In this document: positions 8,654 to 16,959 of the stretch, piece after piece
Position numbering within the stretch: position 1 is the first letter of the stretch
Layout of the letters: every line of letters begins with the position of its first letter
NCBI GenBank assembly: GCA_025928515.1
Contig: JAICJI010000012.1
Location: 1-48,811, forward strand
Source of the DNA: Thermoleophilia bacterium
GTDB taxonomy: Bacteria; Actinomycetota; Thermoleophilia; Gaiellales; Gaiellaceae
DNA length: 48,811 bases
Direction: 5' to 3'
Translations under genes and position numbers: made by a program
The notes under the pieces: generated by a model
Told to the model about the DNA's origin: nothing
The model's input: only the letters and a program-made list of their open reading frames with translations
Databases searched by the model: none

Positions 8654-9286
8654 GTGTCGGTCGCAGCGCTCTACGACATTCACGGGAACCTCGCCGCGCT
8701 CGAGGCGGTGCTCGCCGAGGTGCCGGACGACGCGACGATCCTCGTCGGCGGCGACATCTGCGCCGGTGGCGAGCAGCCTTCAGAGACGCTCTCTCGCCTC
8801 CGAGGGCTTGGTGACCGCGTCGCGTGGCTGCGCGGGAACGCCGACCGTGAGCTCCATCCCGACGAGGAAGGCCTCGCGTCGCCGGAGTTCCTCGAGAAGG
8901 CGCGTTCGGAGCTGAGCGAGGAGGAGATCGAGTTCCTCCACGAGCTGCCGCCGACGCAGCGGATCGGCGACGTCCTCTACTGCCACGCCTCGCCGCGGAA
9001 CGACCTCGACATCTTCACCGAGCGGACGCCCGAGGAGCGGATCGCCTTTCTCTTCGAGGGGTTCGCGGTGCCCACGGTCGTCTGCGGCCACACGCACATG
9101 CAGTTCGACCGCACTGTCGCCGGCGTCCGGGTGGTCAATGCCGGCAGCGTCGGGATGCCGTACGAGGACGAGCCCGGCGCGTACTGGCTGCTCGATCTCG
9201 TCCCGCGGCGCACGTCGTACGCGGGCGCCGAGCTGAAGGCCTCGCGGGAAGAGGCGGTCGCCGAGTTCACCGAGCGTGGGCTCTGA
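8654..9286 (+). CDS. Calcineurin-like metallophosphoesterase
   Basis: A 210-residue phosphoesterase starting at GTG 8654. Motifs appear in family order: YDIHGN (D-x-H), VGGDIC (GD), RGNADRE (GN.D), CHASP and CGHTHM, giving a complete two-metal site. The fold is close to YfcE/MJ0936-type small phosphodiesterases; the substrate is unknown. It is inserted between the KH gene and rimM, overlaps rimM by 11 bases and must be cotranscribed with ribosome-maturation genes, which is not the standard arrangement. Confidence 0.9.
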   Translation: MSVAALYDIHGNLAALEAVLAEVPDDATILVGGDICAGGEQPSETLSRLRGLGDRVAWLRGNADRELHPDEEGLASPEFLEKARSELSEEEIEFLHELPPTQRIGDVLYCHASPRNDLDIFTERTPEERIAFLFEGFAVPTVVCGHTHMQFDRTVAGVRVVNAGSVGMPYEDEPGAYWLLDLVPRRTSYAGAELKASREEAVAEFTERGL

Positions 9287-9749
9287 GCTCGTCCCCGTCG
9301 GGCGCGTCGGCAAGCCGCACGGGCTCGACGGCGGCTTCTTCGTCGAAGGTGCCAGCGAGCGCAAGAGCGTCTTCAAGAAGGGAGCAACCCTCTATGCGGG
9401 GGGAGAACCGGCGACCGTCGTCGCCTCGCGCCACGGCTCCGGCGGCAGGCAGGTGATCCTCCTCGACCGGCAGGTGGAGCGGGGCGCCGAGCTCGCAGTC
9501 GGGCGGGCGACGCTGCCGAGTCTCGACGACGGGGACGAGTTCTACGTCTTCCAGCTCGTCGGGCTCAGCGTGGAGGAGGAGAGCGGTCGGGTCCTCGGCC
9601 AGGTGCGCGAGGTACTCGAGTACCCTGGCAACGACGTGCTCGAGCTCGACTCCGGTGCGTCACTTCCCCTCGTCGAGGCGTGCATCCGGCAGGTGGATCT
9701 AGCCGGGGGGCGAATCGTCGTCGCCGAGGGGTTCGCAGAACCGGAATAA
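9276..9749 (+). CDS. rimM: Ribosome maturation factor RimM
   Basis: A 157-residue factor that helps assemble the 30S head by binding S19. The N-terminal RimM domain starts VGRVGKPHGLDGGF and the PRC-barrel begins around residue 88 (EFYVFQLVGLSV) and includes EYPGNDVLEL. The start is GTG 9276, inside the end of the phosphoesterase gene. trmD follows after 9 bases. Confidence 0.95.
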   Translation: MGSELVPVGRVGKPHGLDGGFFVEGASERKSVFKKGATLYAGGEPATVVASRHGSGGRQVILLDRQVERGAELAVGRATLPSLDDGDEFYVFQLVGLSVEEESGRVLGQVREVLEYPGNDVLELDSGASLPLVEACIRQVDLAGGRIVVAEGFAEPE

Positions 9750-9758
9750 GCCCAGCCC

Positions 9759-10400
9759 GTGCGCATCGACGTCTTCACTCTCGTTCCTCACGCCTATGCC
9801 TGGTTGACGGAGCAGCAGCCCGTGGCCGGCGTGCTCGGCACCGAGCTCGAGCTGCGGCTGTTCAACTACCGCGACTCGACGCCGCTGCGCGCCGGGCAGG
9901 TCGACGACGAGCCGTACGGCGGCGGAGCGGGAATGGTCCTGCGCGTCGACGTGGTCGCCGCCGCGCTCGAGGCCGCCTACGGCGGAGAGGCGCCAGGGCC
10001 GGTGATCGCACTCACGCCGAAAGGGAGGGCGCTGACGCAGGCGGTGGTCGAAGAGCTCGCCGCGCTGCCGGCGTTCACGCTCCTCTCGTCACGCTTCGAA
10101 GGCTTCGACGAGCGGATCGTCGAGCACCTGTCGACCGACGCGATCTCGGTCGGGCCATACGTTCTCTCGAATGGAGATCTGCCGGCGATGCTCCTTCTCG
10201 ACGCGGTCGCACGGCGGTTGCCCGGCGCGCTGGCCGAGGGCTCCGGCGAGCTCGAGAGCTTCTCCGCCGAGCTGGGCGGGGGGCTCGAGTATCCGCATTA
10301 CACGCGGCCGGCCGACTTCCGAGGCTGGCCCGTCCCCGACGTGCTCCTCTCGGGCGACCACGCGCGCGTCGAGGCCTGGCGGCGGGAGCAGGTGACGTGA
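9759..10400 (+). CDS. trmD: tRNA (guanine-37-N1)-methyltransferase TrmD
   Basis: A 213-residue SPOUT methyltransferase that adds m1G at tRNA position 37 using SAM. The trefoil-knot motifs are clear: RDSTPLRAGQVDDEPYGGGAGMV, LTPKGR, LSSRFEGFDERI, SVGPYVLSNGDLPAM and the C-terminal PHYTRPADFRGWPVPDVLLSGDH. It is shorter than many TrmD proteins because the C-terminal helical tail is reduced after DHARVEAWR. It starts at GTG 9759 and its TGA overlaps the lepB start in GTGA. Confidence 0.96.
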   Translation: MRIDVFTLVPHAYAWLTEQQPVAGVLGTELELRLFNYRDSTPLRAGQVDDEPYGGGAGMVLRVDVVAAALEAAYGGEAPGPVIALTPKGRALTQAVVEELAALPAFTLLSSRFEGFDERIVEHLSTDAISVGPYVLSNGDLPAMLLLDAVARRLPGALAEGSGELESFSAELGGGLEYPHYTRPADFRGWPVPDVLLSGDHARVEAWRREQVT

Positions 10401-11353
10401 GCGACCACTGGGATTGGGACCGTCCCGAGCCCGGCGCCGAGGACGAGCCCGCAGAGACGGAGGCGGAGGGCGAATCCCCAGGCGGCTGGCCCGAAGAGGA
10501 GCCTGACGCGGGCGGGCATTCTGCGGGCGGCTGGGAGGCCGACGAGCCGGAGCCGGCCGCCGAAAGCCCGAGCGACTGGCCGGCCTCGCCCGGGTGGCAG
10601 CAGCCCGACTACAGCGGCTACGACGAGCACGGGTACCGGCAGAGCGAGGAGTTGCTCCCCTCCCACACCGAGGCCGACGCGTACGCCGCTCGGCGCACCC
10701 GCGACCCGCTCGCCCGTCTCTTTCCCGGACTCCCGCGCGGCGTTCGCGTCACGCTCGACTGGATCCTCACCATCGCCGGCGCGATCCTGATCGTGCTCGC
10801 GCTCAAGCAATGGGTCGTCAACCCGTACCGGATCCCGTCGTCGTCGATGGAGCCAGTACTGAATTGCGCGAAGCCGGCGCTCGGCTGTCTCGGCCACTCG
10901 AGCGATCGCGTGCTCGCCTGCCGCATCTGCCTTCACTTCGAATCGCCGTCGCGCAACGACATCGTCGTCTTCAACACGCCGAGCGAGGCCGCGCTCAAGT
11001 GCGGCGAGGGCGGCACGTTCGTGAAACGCGTGATCGGCCTCCCCGGCGAGACCTTGAGGGAGGACCGCAAAGGCTTCATCTACATCCGGGGGCCCGACTC
11101 GAAGAAGTTCGTGAAGCTGAAAGAGCCGTTCATCTCGGCCAAGGACCGCTTGGCCGACAGCCAGCATTTCGGCCAAACATGGCCGACGGTCAACGGGCGC
11201 CCTGCGCGGATCCCGCCCGGGAACTACTTCATGATGGGCGACAACCGCTCGCAGTCGTGCGACTCCCGCACGTGGGGCTCCGTGCCGCGCAACAAACTCA
11301 TCGGGATCGTCTTCTTCGTCTACTGGCCGCCCGACCGGATCGGCTTTCGCTAG
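10397..11353 (+). CDS. lepB: Signal peptidase I with acidic N-terminal extension
   Basis: A 318-residue membrane protease that cleaves Sec/Tat signal peptides. The first 110 residues are an acidic Gly/Pro/Trp-rich, probably disordered cytoplasmic region. One membrane helix follows at about 118-138 (LDWILTIAGAILIVLALKQW). The catalytic Ser is in PSSSMEP near residue 149, and the general-base Lys is in FVKRVIGLPGE near 210. GDNRSQSCDSRTWG is box E. Four Cys between the Ser and Lys boxes (NCAK, GCLG, ACRICLH) are unusual. The GTG start at 10397 overlaps the trmD stop. Confidence 0.95.
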   Translation: MSDHWDWDRPEPGAEDEPAETEAEGESPGGWPEEEPDAGGHSAGGWEADEPEPAAESPSDWPASPGWQQPDYSGYDEHGYRQSEELLPSHTEADAYAARRTRDPLARLFPGLPRGVRVTLDWILTIAGAILIVLALKQWVVNPYRIPSSSMEPVLNCAKPALGCLGHSSDRVLACRICLHFESPSRNDIVVFNTPSEAALKCGEGGTFVKRVIGLPGETLREDRKGFIYIRGPDSKKFVKLKEPFISAKDRLADSQHFGQTWPTVNGRPARIPPGNYFMMGDNRSQSCDSRTWGSVPRNKLIGIVFFVYWPPDRIGFR

Positions 11354-11440
11354 CTTCGTGCTGGATCGGTGGTGGTTCGGGCGGTTCGCCCTTGCGCTAC
11401 CCTTCTCCGTCGGCCGTCAGCCCTTGTCCGGCCTCTTTTC

Positions 11441-12055
11441 ATGAGCAACGTCATCCAGGAACTCGAACGCGCCCAGATGCGCAACGTCCCGCGCTTCAAG
11501 GCGGGCGACACGGTGCGCGTTCACTTCCAGGTGATCGAAGGAACGCGCCGGCGTGTGCAGGTCTTCGAGGGAATCGTCCTCAAGCGGCAGGGAGCCGGCG
11601 CACGCGAGACGTTCACCGTGCGGAAGCAGTCGTTCGGCATCGGCGTCGAGCGGACGTTCCCGCTGCACTCGCCGAAGATCGAGAAGATCGAGGTCATGGC
11701 GATCGGCGACGTCAACCGCGCCAAGCTCTACTACCTCCGCGGCCGTGTCGGCAAGAAGGCGCGCGTGCGCGAGCGGCGGTACGGAGCAGGCTCGGAGCTG
11801 CCCACGGCGGTGGAGGCGACGCTCGTGGAGACGGAAGCTCCCGAGGCCGAGGACGCCGAGGGGCCGCAGTCCGGGGCTGAGGTCGTCGAGGCCGAGCCGG
11901 AAACCGAGGACGAGGCAGTGGTCGAGGACGAGGCAGTGGTCGAGGACGCGCCCGCGGCGGAGGAAGCTCCCTCCGATGAGCCGGCCGAGGCCGAGCCCGA
12001 GTCTGCCGGCGAGGCCGAATCGGCGGACGAAGCCGAGCCCGCGCCCGCCGAGTAA
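11441..12055 (+). CDS. rplS: 50S ribosomal protein L19 with long acidic tail
   Basis: L19 lies at the 30S-50S interface. Residues 1-120 are a normal L19 ([70 protein letters not shown]). The following 85 residues are almost only Glu, Ala, Val, Asp and Pro; typical L19 is about 115 residues. The tail contains an 18-base tandem duplication. The ATG at 11441 matches the family start. A short hairpin (11379-11391) lies in the 87-base gap after lepB, and TACCCT (11398-11403) could be an internal promoter. Confidence 0.96.
   Translation: MSNVIQELERAQMRNVPRFKAGDTVRVHFQVIEGTRRRVQVFEGIVLKRQGAGARETFTVRKQSFGIGVERTFPLHSPKIEKIEVMAIGDVNRAKLYYLRGRVGKKARVRERRYGAGSELPTAVEATLVETEAPEAEDAEGPQSGAEVVEAEPETEDEAVVEDEAVVEDAPAAEEAPSDEPAEAEPESAGEAESADEAEPAPAE
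11906..11941 (+). repeat. 18-base tandem duplication in the rplS tail
   Basis: Two identical 18-base units (GAGGACGAGGCAGTGGTC) lie head to tail, encoding EDEAVV twice, with a partial third unit after them. It suggests the acidic tail grows by slippage. Confidence 0.85.
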
Positions 12056-12121
12056 CAACTTCCCGGCAATTGCTCGTGCGCCGCGACCGTCGCCCGAAGC
12101 GGGCGATACTCTCGCAGCGAC

Positions 12122-12769
12122 GTGAAACGGACCGGCCAGAAGCTCCTGCGGTTCGATCGACGCCTCGGCGCGCGCTTCGTCGCAGGCGCTGACGAGGCCG
12201 GGCGCGGCTCACTCGCCGGCCCGCTCGTCGTTGCAGGCGTCCTGCTCGACTACGGCTCGCTCCGCGACCACCGTGTCCGGCCGCTCGGCTTTCTCAACGA
12301 CTCGAAGCAATGCTCGCCCGAGCGGCGCGAGGCGCTGTTCCGCGCGGTCGTCGGGTGCGCGGAGCAGATCGCCGTGCGCGTGATCCCTCCCGGTGACATC
12401 GACCGACACGGCCTCCATCGCTCGAATCTCGCCGGCTTGCGCGCGATGCTCCAAGCGCTGAGTCCGCCGGCCGAGGCGTGCCTCGTCGACGGCTTCCGGC
12501 TCGGCCCGACGGCGCCGGAGCACACCGCCGTCGTCGACGGCGACGAGAAGAGCGCGGCGATCGCGGCGGCGTCGATCGTCGCCAAGGTGACCCGAGACCG
12601 GCTGATGCGACGCCTCGACTCGCTCTATCCCGCCTACGGTTTCGCGCAGCACGTCGGCTACATCACTCCCGGTCATTCGGCCGTCGTCCGCGAGATCGGG
12701 CCGTCAGCGGTGCATCGCCTGAGCTTCCAGGCGCTTTGTTACGAGACCGAGGCGGAGGCGGTTGCCTAG
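12122..12769 (+). CDS. rnhB: Ribonuclease HII
   Basis: A 215-residue enzyme that removes ribonucleotides from DNA. Catalytic acidic residues are in ADEAGRGSLAGP (Asp, Glu, and the GRG substrate loop), LVDGF and KVTRDRLM. The usual HKGYGT segment is replaced by QHVGYITPGH. The start is GTG 12122, preceded by GATACT 11 bases upstream. It overlaps yraN by 8 bases. Confidence 0.96.
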   Translation: MKRTGQKLLRFDRRLGARFVAGADEAGRGSLAGPLVVAGVLLDYGSLRDHRVRPLGFLNDSKQCSPERREALFRAVVGCAEQIAVRVIPPGDIDRHGLHRSNLAGLRAMLQALSPPAEACLVDGFRLGPTAPEHTAVVDGDEKSAAIAAASIVAKVTRDRLMRRLDSLYPAYGFAQHVGYITPGHSAVVREIGPSAVHRLSFQALCYETEAEAVA

Positions 12770-13103
12770 AGCCGGCTCCGGCTTCGCCGCCGAGCGGCGG
12801 GCCGTGTGGTGGTACCGGCTGCGCGGCTGGAAGGTCCTCGGCGAGAACGTCTGGGCCGGCGGCAACGAGCTCGACCTGATCGTGCGGCGCGGCTCCACCC
12901 TGCGCTTCGTCGAGGTCAAGGAGAAGAGGGGGACGCGCTTCGGCGATCCGCTCGAGATGATCACGCCCGAGAAGCGGCGGCGCTTGCGCCGGGCGGCCGA
13001 AGCTTGGCTCGGTGCGCGCCCCGAGCTCGCGCGACTCGTCATCGGTTTCGACGTGATCGCCGTGCGCGACGGCCGCGTGCAGCGGATCCCGCAGGCGTTC
13101 TGA
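12762..13103 (+). CDS. yraN: UPF0102/YraN family nuclease-fold protein
   Basis: A 113-residue protein of the YraN (UPF0102) family, with an endonuclease-like core: GFAAERRAVWWYRLRGWKV, GNELDLIVRR and RFVEVKEK. The E, D and ExK pattern is that of PD-(D/E)XK nucleases. The TTG start at 12762 lies within the rnhB end. The rnhB-yraN-comM-dprA order is widely conserved. Cellular function is uncertain. Confidence 0.92.
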   Translation: MPRAGSGFAAERRAVWWYRLRGWKVLGENVWAGGNELDLIVRRGSTLRFVEVKEKRGTRFGDPLEMITPEKRRRLRRAAEAWLGARPELARLVIGFDVIAVRDGRVQRIPQAF

Positions 13104-13125
13104 GCTCGGTGCCGAAACCCGCTGC

Positions 13126-14244
13126 GTGGCCGTCACGCAGGACGAGCTGTACGCGACGCTGGACCTCGACCTCTCGTGGTCGGAGGCGGCGCTGCCCGAG
13201 CGCGTGCGGACGAAGCACGTCCACCGCCTCCACCCGTACCACGGCAAGTTCATCCCGCAGCTCGTCGAAGTGCTTCTCGATCGCTACTTCGCGGCCGGCG
13301 ACCACGTCCTCGACCCGTTCGCGGGCTCGGGAACGACCCTTGTGCAGGCGCTCGAGTCAGGGCTCGACGCGACCGGAGTGGACGTTGCGGCCTTCAACTG
13401 TCTCCTGATGCGCGTCAAGACGGCGCCGTACGACCTCGCGGAGCTGGCCGACGAGCTGAACGACGTGTCGGGTCGGCTCGAGTCGCTGGGGGAACGCCGG
13501 CGCCGCGTCGGCGGCTACCTGCGGGACTGGTACGCACCGCAGGCGGCGGGCGAATTGCTCTCCTTCCGCGACCTGACCTCCGAGTACCGGCACGAGGACG
13601 TCTTGCGGGTGATCCTTTCCCGGGCCGCGCGTTCGGCGCGGCGAGCCGCCCATTTCGATCTCGAAGCGCCGAAGGAGCCGCAGCGCGGCGAGTACTGGTG
13701 CCACAAGCATCGCCGGGAGTGCCGGCCGGTCGAGTCGGCGACGAGGTTTCTCCGCCGGTACACGCAGGACACGCGGGCGCGGATCGAGGAGTTCGCCGCC
13801 GTTCGCGACACCGAGCGCGAGGCGACCGTGCTGCACGGAGACGCGCAGGAAGTCGAGCTCGCCGGTCCGTACGACGGGGTCCTCACCTCGCCGCCGTATC
13901 CGGGGCTGATCGATTACCACGAGCAACACCGGTACGCGTACGAGCTGCTCGGGCTCGACGACCGGCGGGAGCGCGAGATCGGAGCTGCTGCCTCGGGGAC
14001 GTCGCGCGCGTCGCTCGAGGCGTATCGCGCCGGGATCGCGGCCGTGCTCGCGCGTGCCTCGAGTGCGCTACGTCCGGACGCGCCGGTGCTCGTCGTGGTC
14101 AACGACCGGCGCGACCTCTATCCGGAGATCCTCGAGCGCGCCGGCCTCCAGCTCGAGATGCGCCACCGCCGTCACGTCAACCGGCGTACCGGCCGGCGGG
14201 CGGGGGAGTACTTCGAGGATGTGCTCGTCGCGCGCGCGGAGTAG
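13126..14244 (+). CDS. Orphan DNA methyltransferase (N4-cytosine/N6-adenine type)
   Basis: A 372-residue SAM-dependent DNA methylase starting at GTG 13126. The SAM-binding motif I, DPFAGSGTTLVQ, lies near residues 63-74 and the catalytic motif SPPYPG near 255. About 185 residues between them, including a Cys/His cluster (YWCHKHRREC), may form the target-recognition part. The motif order is FGG then SPPY. No restriction enzyme or specificity subunit is near; the gene lies in the yraN-comM-dprA neighbourhood linked to DNA uptake. The stop is 2 bases from the convergent neighbour's stop. Confidence 0.85.
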   Translation: MAVTQDELYATLDLDLSWSEAALPERVRTKHVHRLHPYHGKFIPQLVEVLLDRYFAAGDHVLDPFAGSGTTLVQALESGLDATGVDVAAFNCLLMRVKTAPYDLAELADELNDVSGRLESLGERRRRVGGYLRDWYAPQAAGELLSFRDLTSEYRHEDVLRVILSRAARSARRAAHFDLEAPKEPQRGEYWCHKHRRECRPVESATRFLRRYTQDTRARIEEFAAVRDTEREATVLHGDAQEVELAGPYDGVLTSPPYPGLIDYHEQHRYAYELLGLDDRREREIGAAASGTSRASLEAYRAGIAAVLARASSALRPDAPVLVVVNDRRDLYPEILERAGLQLEMRHRRHVNRRTGRRAGEYFEDVLVARAE

Positions 14245-14246
14245 TG

Positions 14247-14915
14247 CTAGCCGCGTAGGCGAACCTTGAAAGGCCGGCTCCGGGCCTGCTGCCAGACCTG
14301 CCCGCCCTGAGGCTGGAAGTTCGCTTCCGCGACGTAGATCGCGCGAGCGCGAGGCCGCACGCGGAGGTGCCACACCAGCTGCCCGTCGCGCACCTTCGCC
14401 ATGACGGTCGCGACGCGATGGAACGCGTGCCGGCGATCGTGGCGCGCGAGCACGACAACGGGTTGCGGGACCCCCGGGCCGGGCGGCGACAGGTTCCAGT
14501 CGGCCAGCGTTCCGTGCAGGGTCAGCGACGAGTGACGAGCGATCCTGTGGCTCCGCGCCGCGAGGGTGACGGCGCGTCCGGCGGCCACGATGTCGACGCT
14601 CGCCTGAATCGTCCCGTCGACCGTGTAGGCGTACCGGCCGACGTAGCCCGAGAAGCCGTTGTCGCACTGCGCGTACGCGCCCGGCGCGACCTGCAGCGCG
14701 CAGAGCCCGTTGGAGAAGACGACCGAGTGGGACACCGTGTCCCGGTTCTGCCAGACCGGGTACTGGCCCGCCGGCATCGTCAGCGTGGTCTGCGAAGGGC
14801 CCGTCGCAGTCAGCGCGATGAACCTCGCGTCGAGCGCCGAACCAGCGGCGGGGAACGCGAGCGAGGCCGTCACGGCCGCGAGGCCGACCAGCGCAATGAG
14901 TCGCGAGTTGCGCAT
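14247..14915 (-). CDS. Secreted cupredoxin-fold protein without a copper site
   Basis: A 222-residue exported protein. A Sec signal peptide covers residues 1-28 (MRNSRLIALVG, hydrophobic core, cleavage near AGSALDA). Residues 30-120 look like a plastocyanin-type beta sandwich (MPAGQYPVWQNRDTVSHSVVF, then CALQVAPGAYAQC and YAYTVDGTIQASV). Of the copper ligands only one His is in place, so the two Cys more likely form a disulfide. Residues 125-222 form a second basic, beta-rich domain. The ATG at 14915 is chosen because the signal peptide begins there. Function is unknown. Confidence 0.75.
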   Translation of the reverse strand: MRNSRLIALVGLAAVTASLAFPAAGSALDARFIALTATGPSQTTLTMPAGQYPVWQNRDTVSHSVVFSNGLCALQVAPGAYAQCDNGFSGYVGRYAYTVDGTIQASVDIVAAGRAVTLAARSHRIARHSSLTLHGTLADWNLSPPGPGVPQPVVVLARHDRRHAFHRVATVMAKVRDGQLVWHLRVRPRARAIYVAEANFQPQGGQVWQQARSRPFKVRLRG

Positions 14916-14965
14916 CGTCGGCTGACGATAACTTGGTCGGGCATTTGGCGGCTTGAGCCGATTGG

Positions 14966-15433
14966 CTAGCGCTCGCCGTCCCAATAGTCCAAGTGGCTTC
15001 CGCGGCGGAGCATGTAGTGGGCGTCGCCCGCCCAGACGCCGACCTTGTCGCTGTCGGGATATTCGGCGATCCCGAACTCGTTCTTCGTGGAGAAGATCGC
15101 GACTCGCACCGGTTCCTCCGAGGCGTTGCGCACGGAGTGGGCGCCGCCCGGGCCGGCGGGGAAGCACGTGATATCGCCCGGGCTCAAAACGGCTTCGCCG
15201 TCGGGCGTGCGCACAGTCGCGGATCCCGCGACCACGATCAGCCACTCTTCGTCGGTCCATTCGAAGTGGTACGGGCAGATCGCCTCACCGGGCGGCAGGT
15301 CGTAGATGCCCATCCCGAGCCGCGACGCGCCGAGCTTCGGGCCGAGCCGCAACGCACTCGCGAGGTAGCCGGGCGGCTCGGTGCCGTCGGGCGGGACGTC
15401 GGCCTCGGCGCTGAAAAGATTGATGGTCTCCAT
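14966..15433 (-). CDS. Cupin-domain protein
   Basis: A 155-residue single-cupin protein. The conserved beta-barrel motifs are CPYHFEWTDEEWLIVVAG (first metal motif, one His kept plus Glu) and PGDITCFPAGPGGAHSVRN (second, His). It may bind a metal and a small ligand; substrate is unknown. The ATG at 15433 is favoured because GATACT lies exactly 6 bases upstream. It is divergent from comM and downstream-adjacent to the cupredoxin-like gene on the same strand. Confidence 0.85.
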   Translation of the reverse strand: METINLFSAEADVPPDGTEPPGYLASALRLGPKLGASRLGMGIYDLPPGEAICPYHFEWTDEEWLIVVAGSATVRTPDGEAVLSPGDITCFPAGPGGAHSVRNASEEPVRVAIFSTKNEFGIAEYPDSDKVGVWAGDAHYMLRRGSHLDYWDGER

Positions 15434-15439
15434 CGGCGG

Positions 15440-15489
15440 AGTATCGCGACGAAGTCGGCACATGGGCGTCAGCAGCCCGCTCGTAGCCT
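15440..15489. promoter_or_regulatory. Divergent -10-like hexamers for cupin and comM
   Basis: GATACT on the minus strand (15445-15440) is 6 bases before the cupin ATG. TAGCCT on the plus strand (15484-15489) is 6 bases before the comM GTG. Neither gene has a Shine-Dalgarno, which fits leaderless transcripts from a shared region. Confidence 0.5.
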
Positions 15490-15495
15490 CGGTGG

Positions 15496-16959
15496 GTGCT
15501 TGCACGCGCGGTCACGCATGCTCTCGTCGGTCTCGAGCCGCGGCGGGTCGACGTCGAGGCGCACGTCCGCGACGGCATCCCCGGCTTCGCGATCGTCGGC
15601 CTCGCGGACCGCGCCTGCCAGGAAGCTCGCGAGCGGGTTCGCAGCGGGATATCGGCCGCAGAGCTGACCTTCCCGCCCGGGCGCATCACGGTCAACCTCG
15701 CGCCCGCCGAGCTGCGGAAGGAGGGTTCCGGCTTCGACCTGCCGATCGCGCTCGCGTTGCTCGCCGCGTCCCAGCAGCTGCCCCGGAGCGCGCTCGAGCG
15801 AACCGCTGCGGTCGGTGAGCTCGCGCTCGACGGCCGACTGCGCCGCGTGGGCGGCATCCTCGCGGTCGCCGAGGGTGCGCGCAGGCTCGGCGTCGAGCGC
15901 CTCCTCTGCCCGGCCGAGTCCGCGCGCGAGGCTGCGCTCGCCGGCGTGCCCGCGATCCCGATCAGGCATCTCGCCGAAGCCGTCTCGTACCTGCGCGGCG
16001 AGCGCGAGCTGCAGCCCGAAGCGCCCCTGACGTCAGACGGCAACGGCCGCGCGGTAGCGCCGGACCTCGCCGACGTCCGCGGTCAGGAGCGCGCGCGGCG
16101 CGCCCTGGAGCTGGCTGCTGCGGGAGGGCACAACGTCCTTCTCGGCGGCCCGCCGGGGACGGGAAAGACGATGCTTGCGCGCCGGCTGCCGGGGATCCTG
16201 CCGGCACTCGATAACGACGCCGCACTCGAGGTGACGCGGATCCACTCGGTCGCCGGGCTCGTCGACCGCGAGCAGCCGCTCGTCTCGTTGGCGCCGTTCC
16301 GAGCACCGCACCACAGCGCCTCGACCGCCGCGATCGTCGGCGGCGGCCCGAACCTGCGGCCCGGCGAGGCGAGCCTGGCGCATCGCGGAGTCCTGCTCCT
16401 CGACGAGCTGGCGGAGTTCCAGCGGCCTGCGCTCGAGGCGTTGCGCCAGCCGCTCGAGGACGGCTTCGTCTCGGTCTCGCGGGCCGCCGGGCGAGTTGTG
16501 TTCCCGGCCCGTTTCATGCTCGCTGGGACGATGAACCTCTGTCCGTGCGGCGGCCGCGGCGACCCCGCCGCGCAATGCAGCTGTTCGGCGCAACGGCTCG
16601 CGCGCTACCGGGACAAACTCTCTCGCGCGCTGCTCGACCGTTTCGACCTCGTGCTCGCGATGCCGCGCGTGCGCGGGGAGGAGCTGGCCGCCGCGGCGGG
16701 CGAGGGCTCCGTGGCAGTGGCGCAGCGTGTGGCGACCGCGCGTGAGCGGCTCGCGACGAAGCCGCCCGCACGAGACACTGAGGCCGACGCGTTGCTGCGC
16801 CGGGCCGCCGACCGGCTGCACCTGTCCGGTCGCGGCTATGCGCGCGTCGGCCGGGTCGCGCGGACGATCGCGGCGCTCGCCGGCTCCGAGGCTGTGCGCA
16901 GCGAGCACGTGGCCGAAGCGCTCTCATACCGATCGCCCGACGAGTTCGCGAATGTCTGA
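15496..16959 (+). CDS. comM: YifB/ComM-family AAA+ ATPase
   Basis: A 487-residue AAA+ protein of the ComM type, a hexameric helicase promoting branch migration during natural transformation. The N-terminal Lon-protease-like domain (residues 1-170) is followed by Walker A GGPPGTGKT near 215, the FRAPHHSAS segment, Walker B LLLDELAEF, a Cys cluster (CPCGGRGD...CSCS) and a C-terminal helical lid. The family is often mislabelled magnesium chelatase, but no chlorophyll genes are here. The GTG start follows TAGCCT by 6 bases. It overlaps dprA by 8 bases. Confidence 0.95.
   Translation: MLARAVTHALVGLEPRRVDVEAHVRDGIPGFAIVGLADRACQEARERVRSGISAAELTFPPGRITVNLAPAELRKEGSGFDLPIALALLAASQQLPRSALERTAAVGELALDGRLRRVGGILAVAEGARRLGVERLLCPAESAREAALAGVPAIPIRHLAEAVSYLRGERELQPEAPLTSDGNGRAVAPDLADVRGQERARRALELAAAGGHNVLLGGPPGTGKTMLARRLPGILPALDNDAALEVTRIHSVAGLVDREQPLVSLAPFRAPHHSASTAAIVGGGPNLRPGEASLAHRGVLLLDELAEFQRPALEALRQPLEDGFVSVSRAAGRVVFPARFMLAGTMNLCPCGGRGDPAAQCSCSAQRLARYRDKLSRALLDRFDLVLAMPRVRGEELAAAAGEGSVAVAQRVATARERLATKPPARDTEADALLRRAADRLHLSGRGYARVGRVARTIAALAGSEAVRSEHVAEALSYRSPDEFANV

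Noticed and set aside
15496-16959. Magnesium chelatase subunit for chlorophyll synthesis
   Set aside because: The N-terminal Lon-like domain and the dprA neighbour identify the YifB/ComM family; no pigment genes are present.
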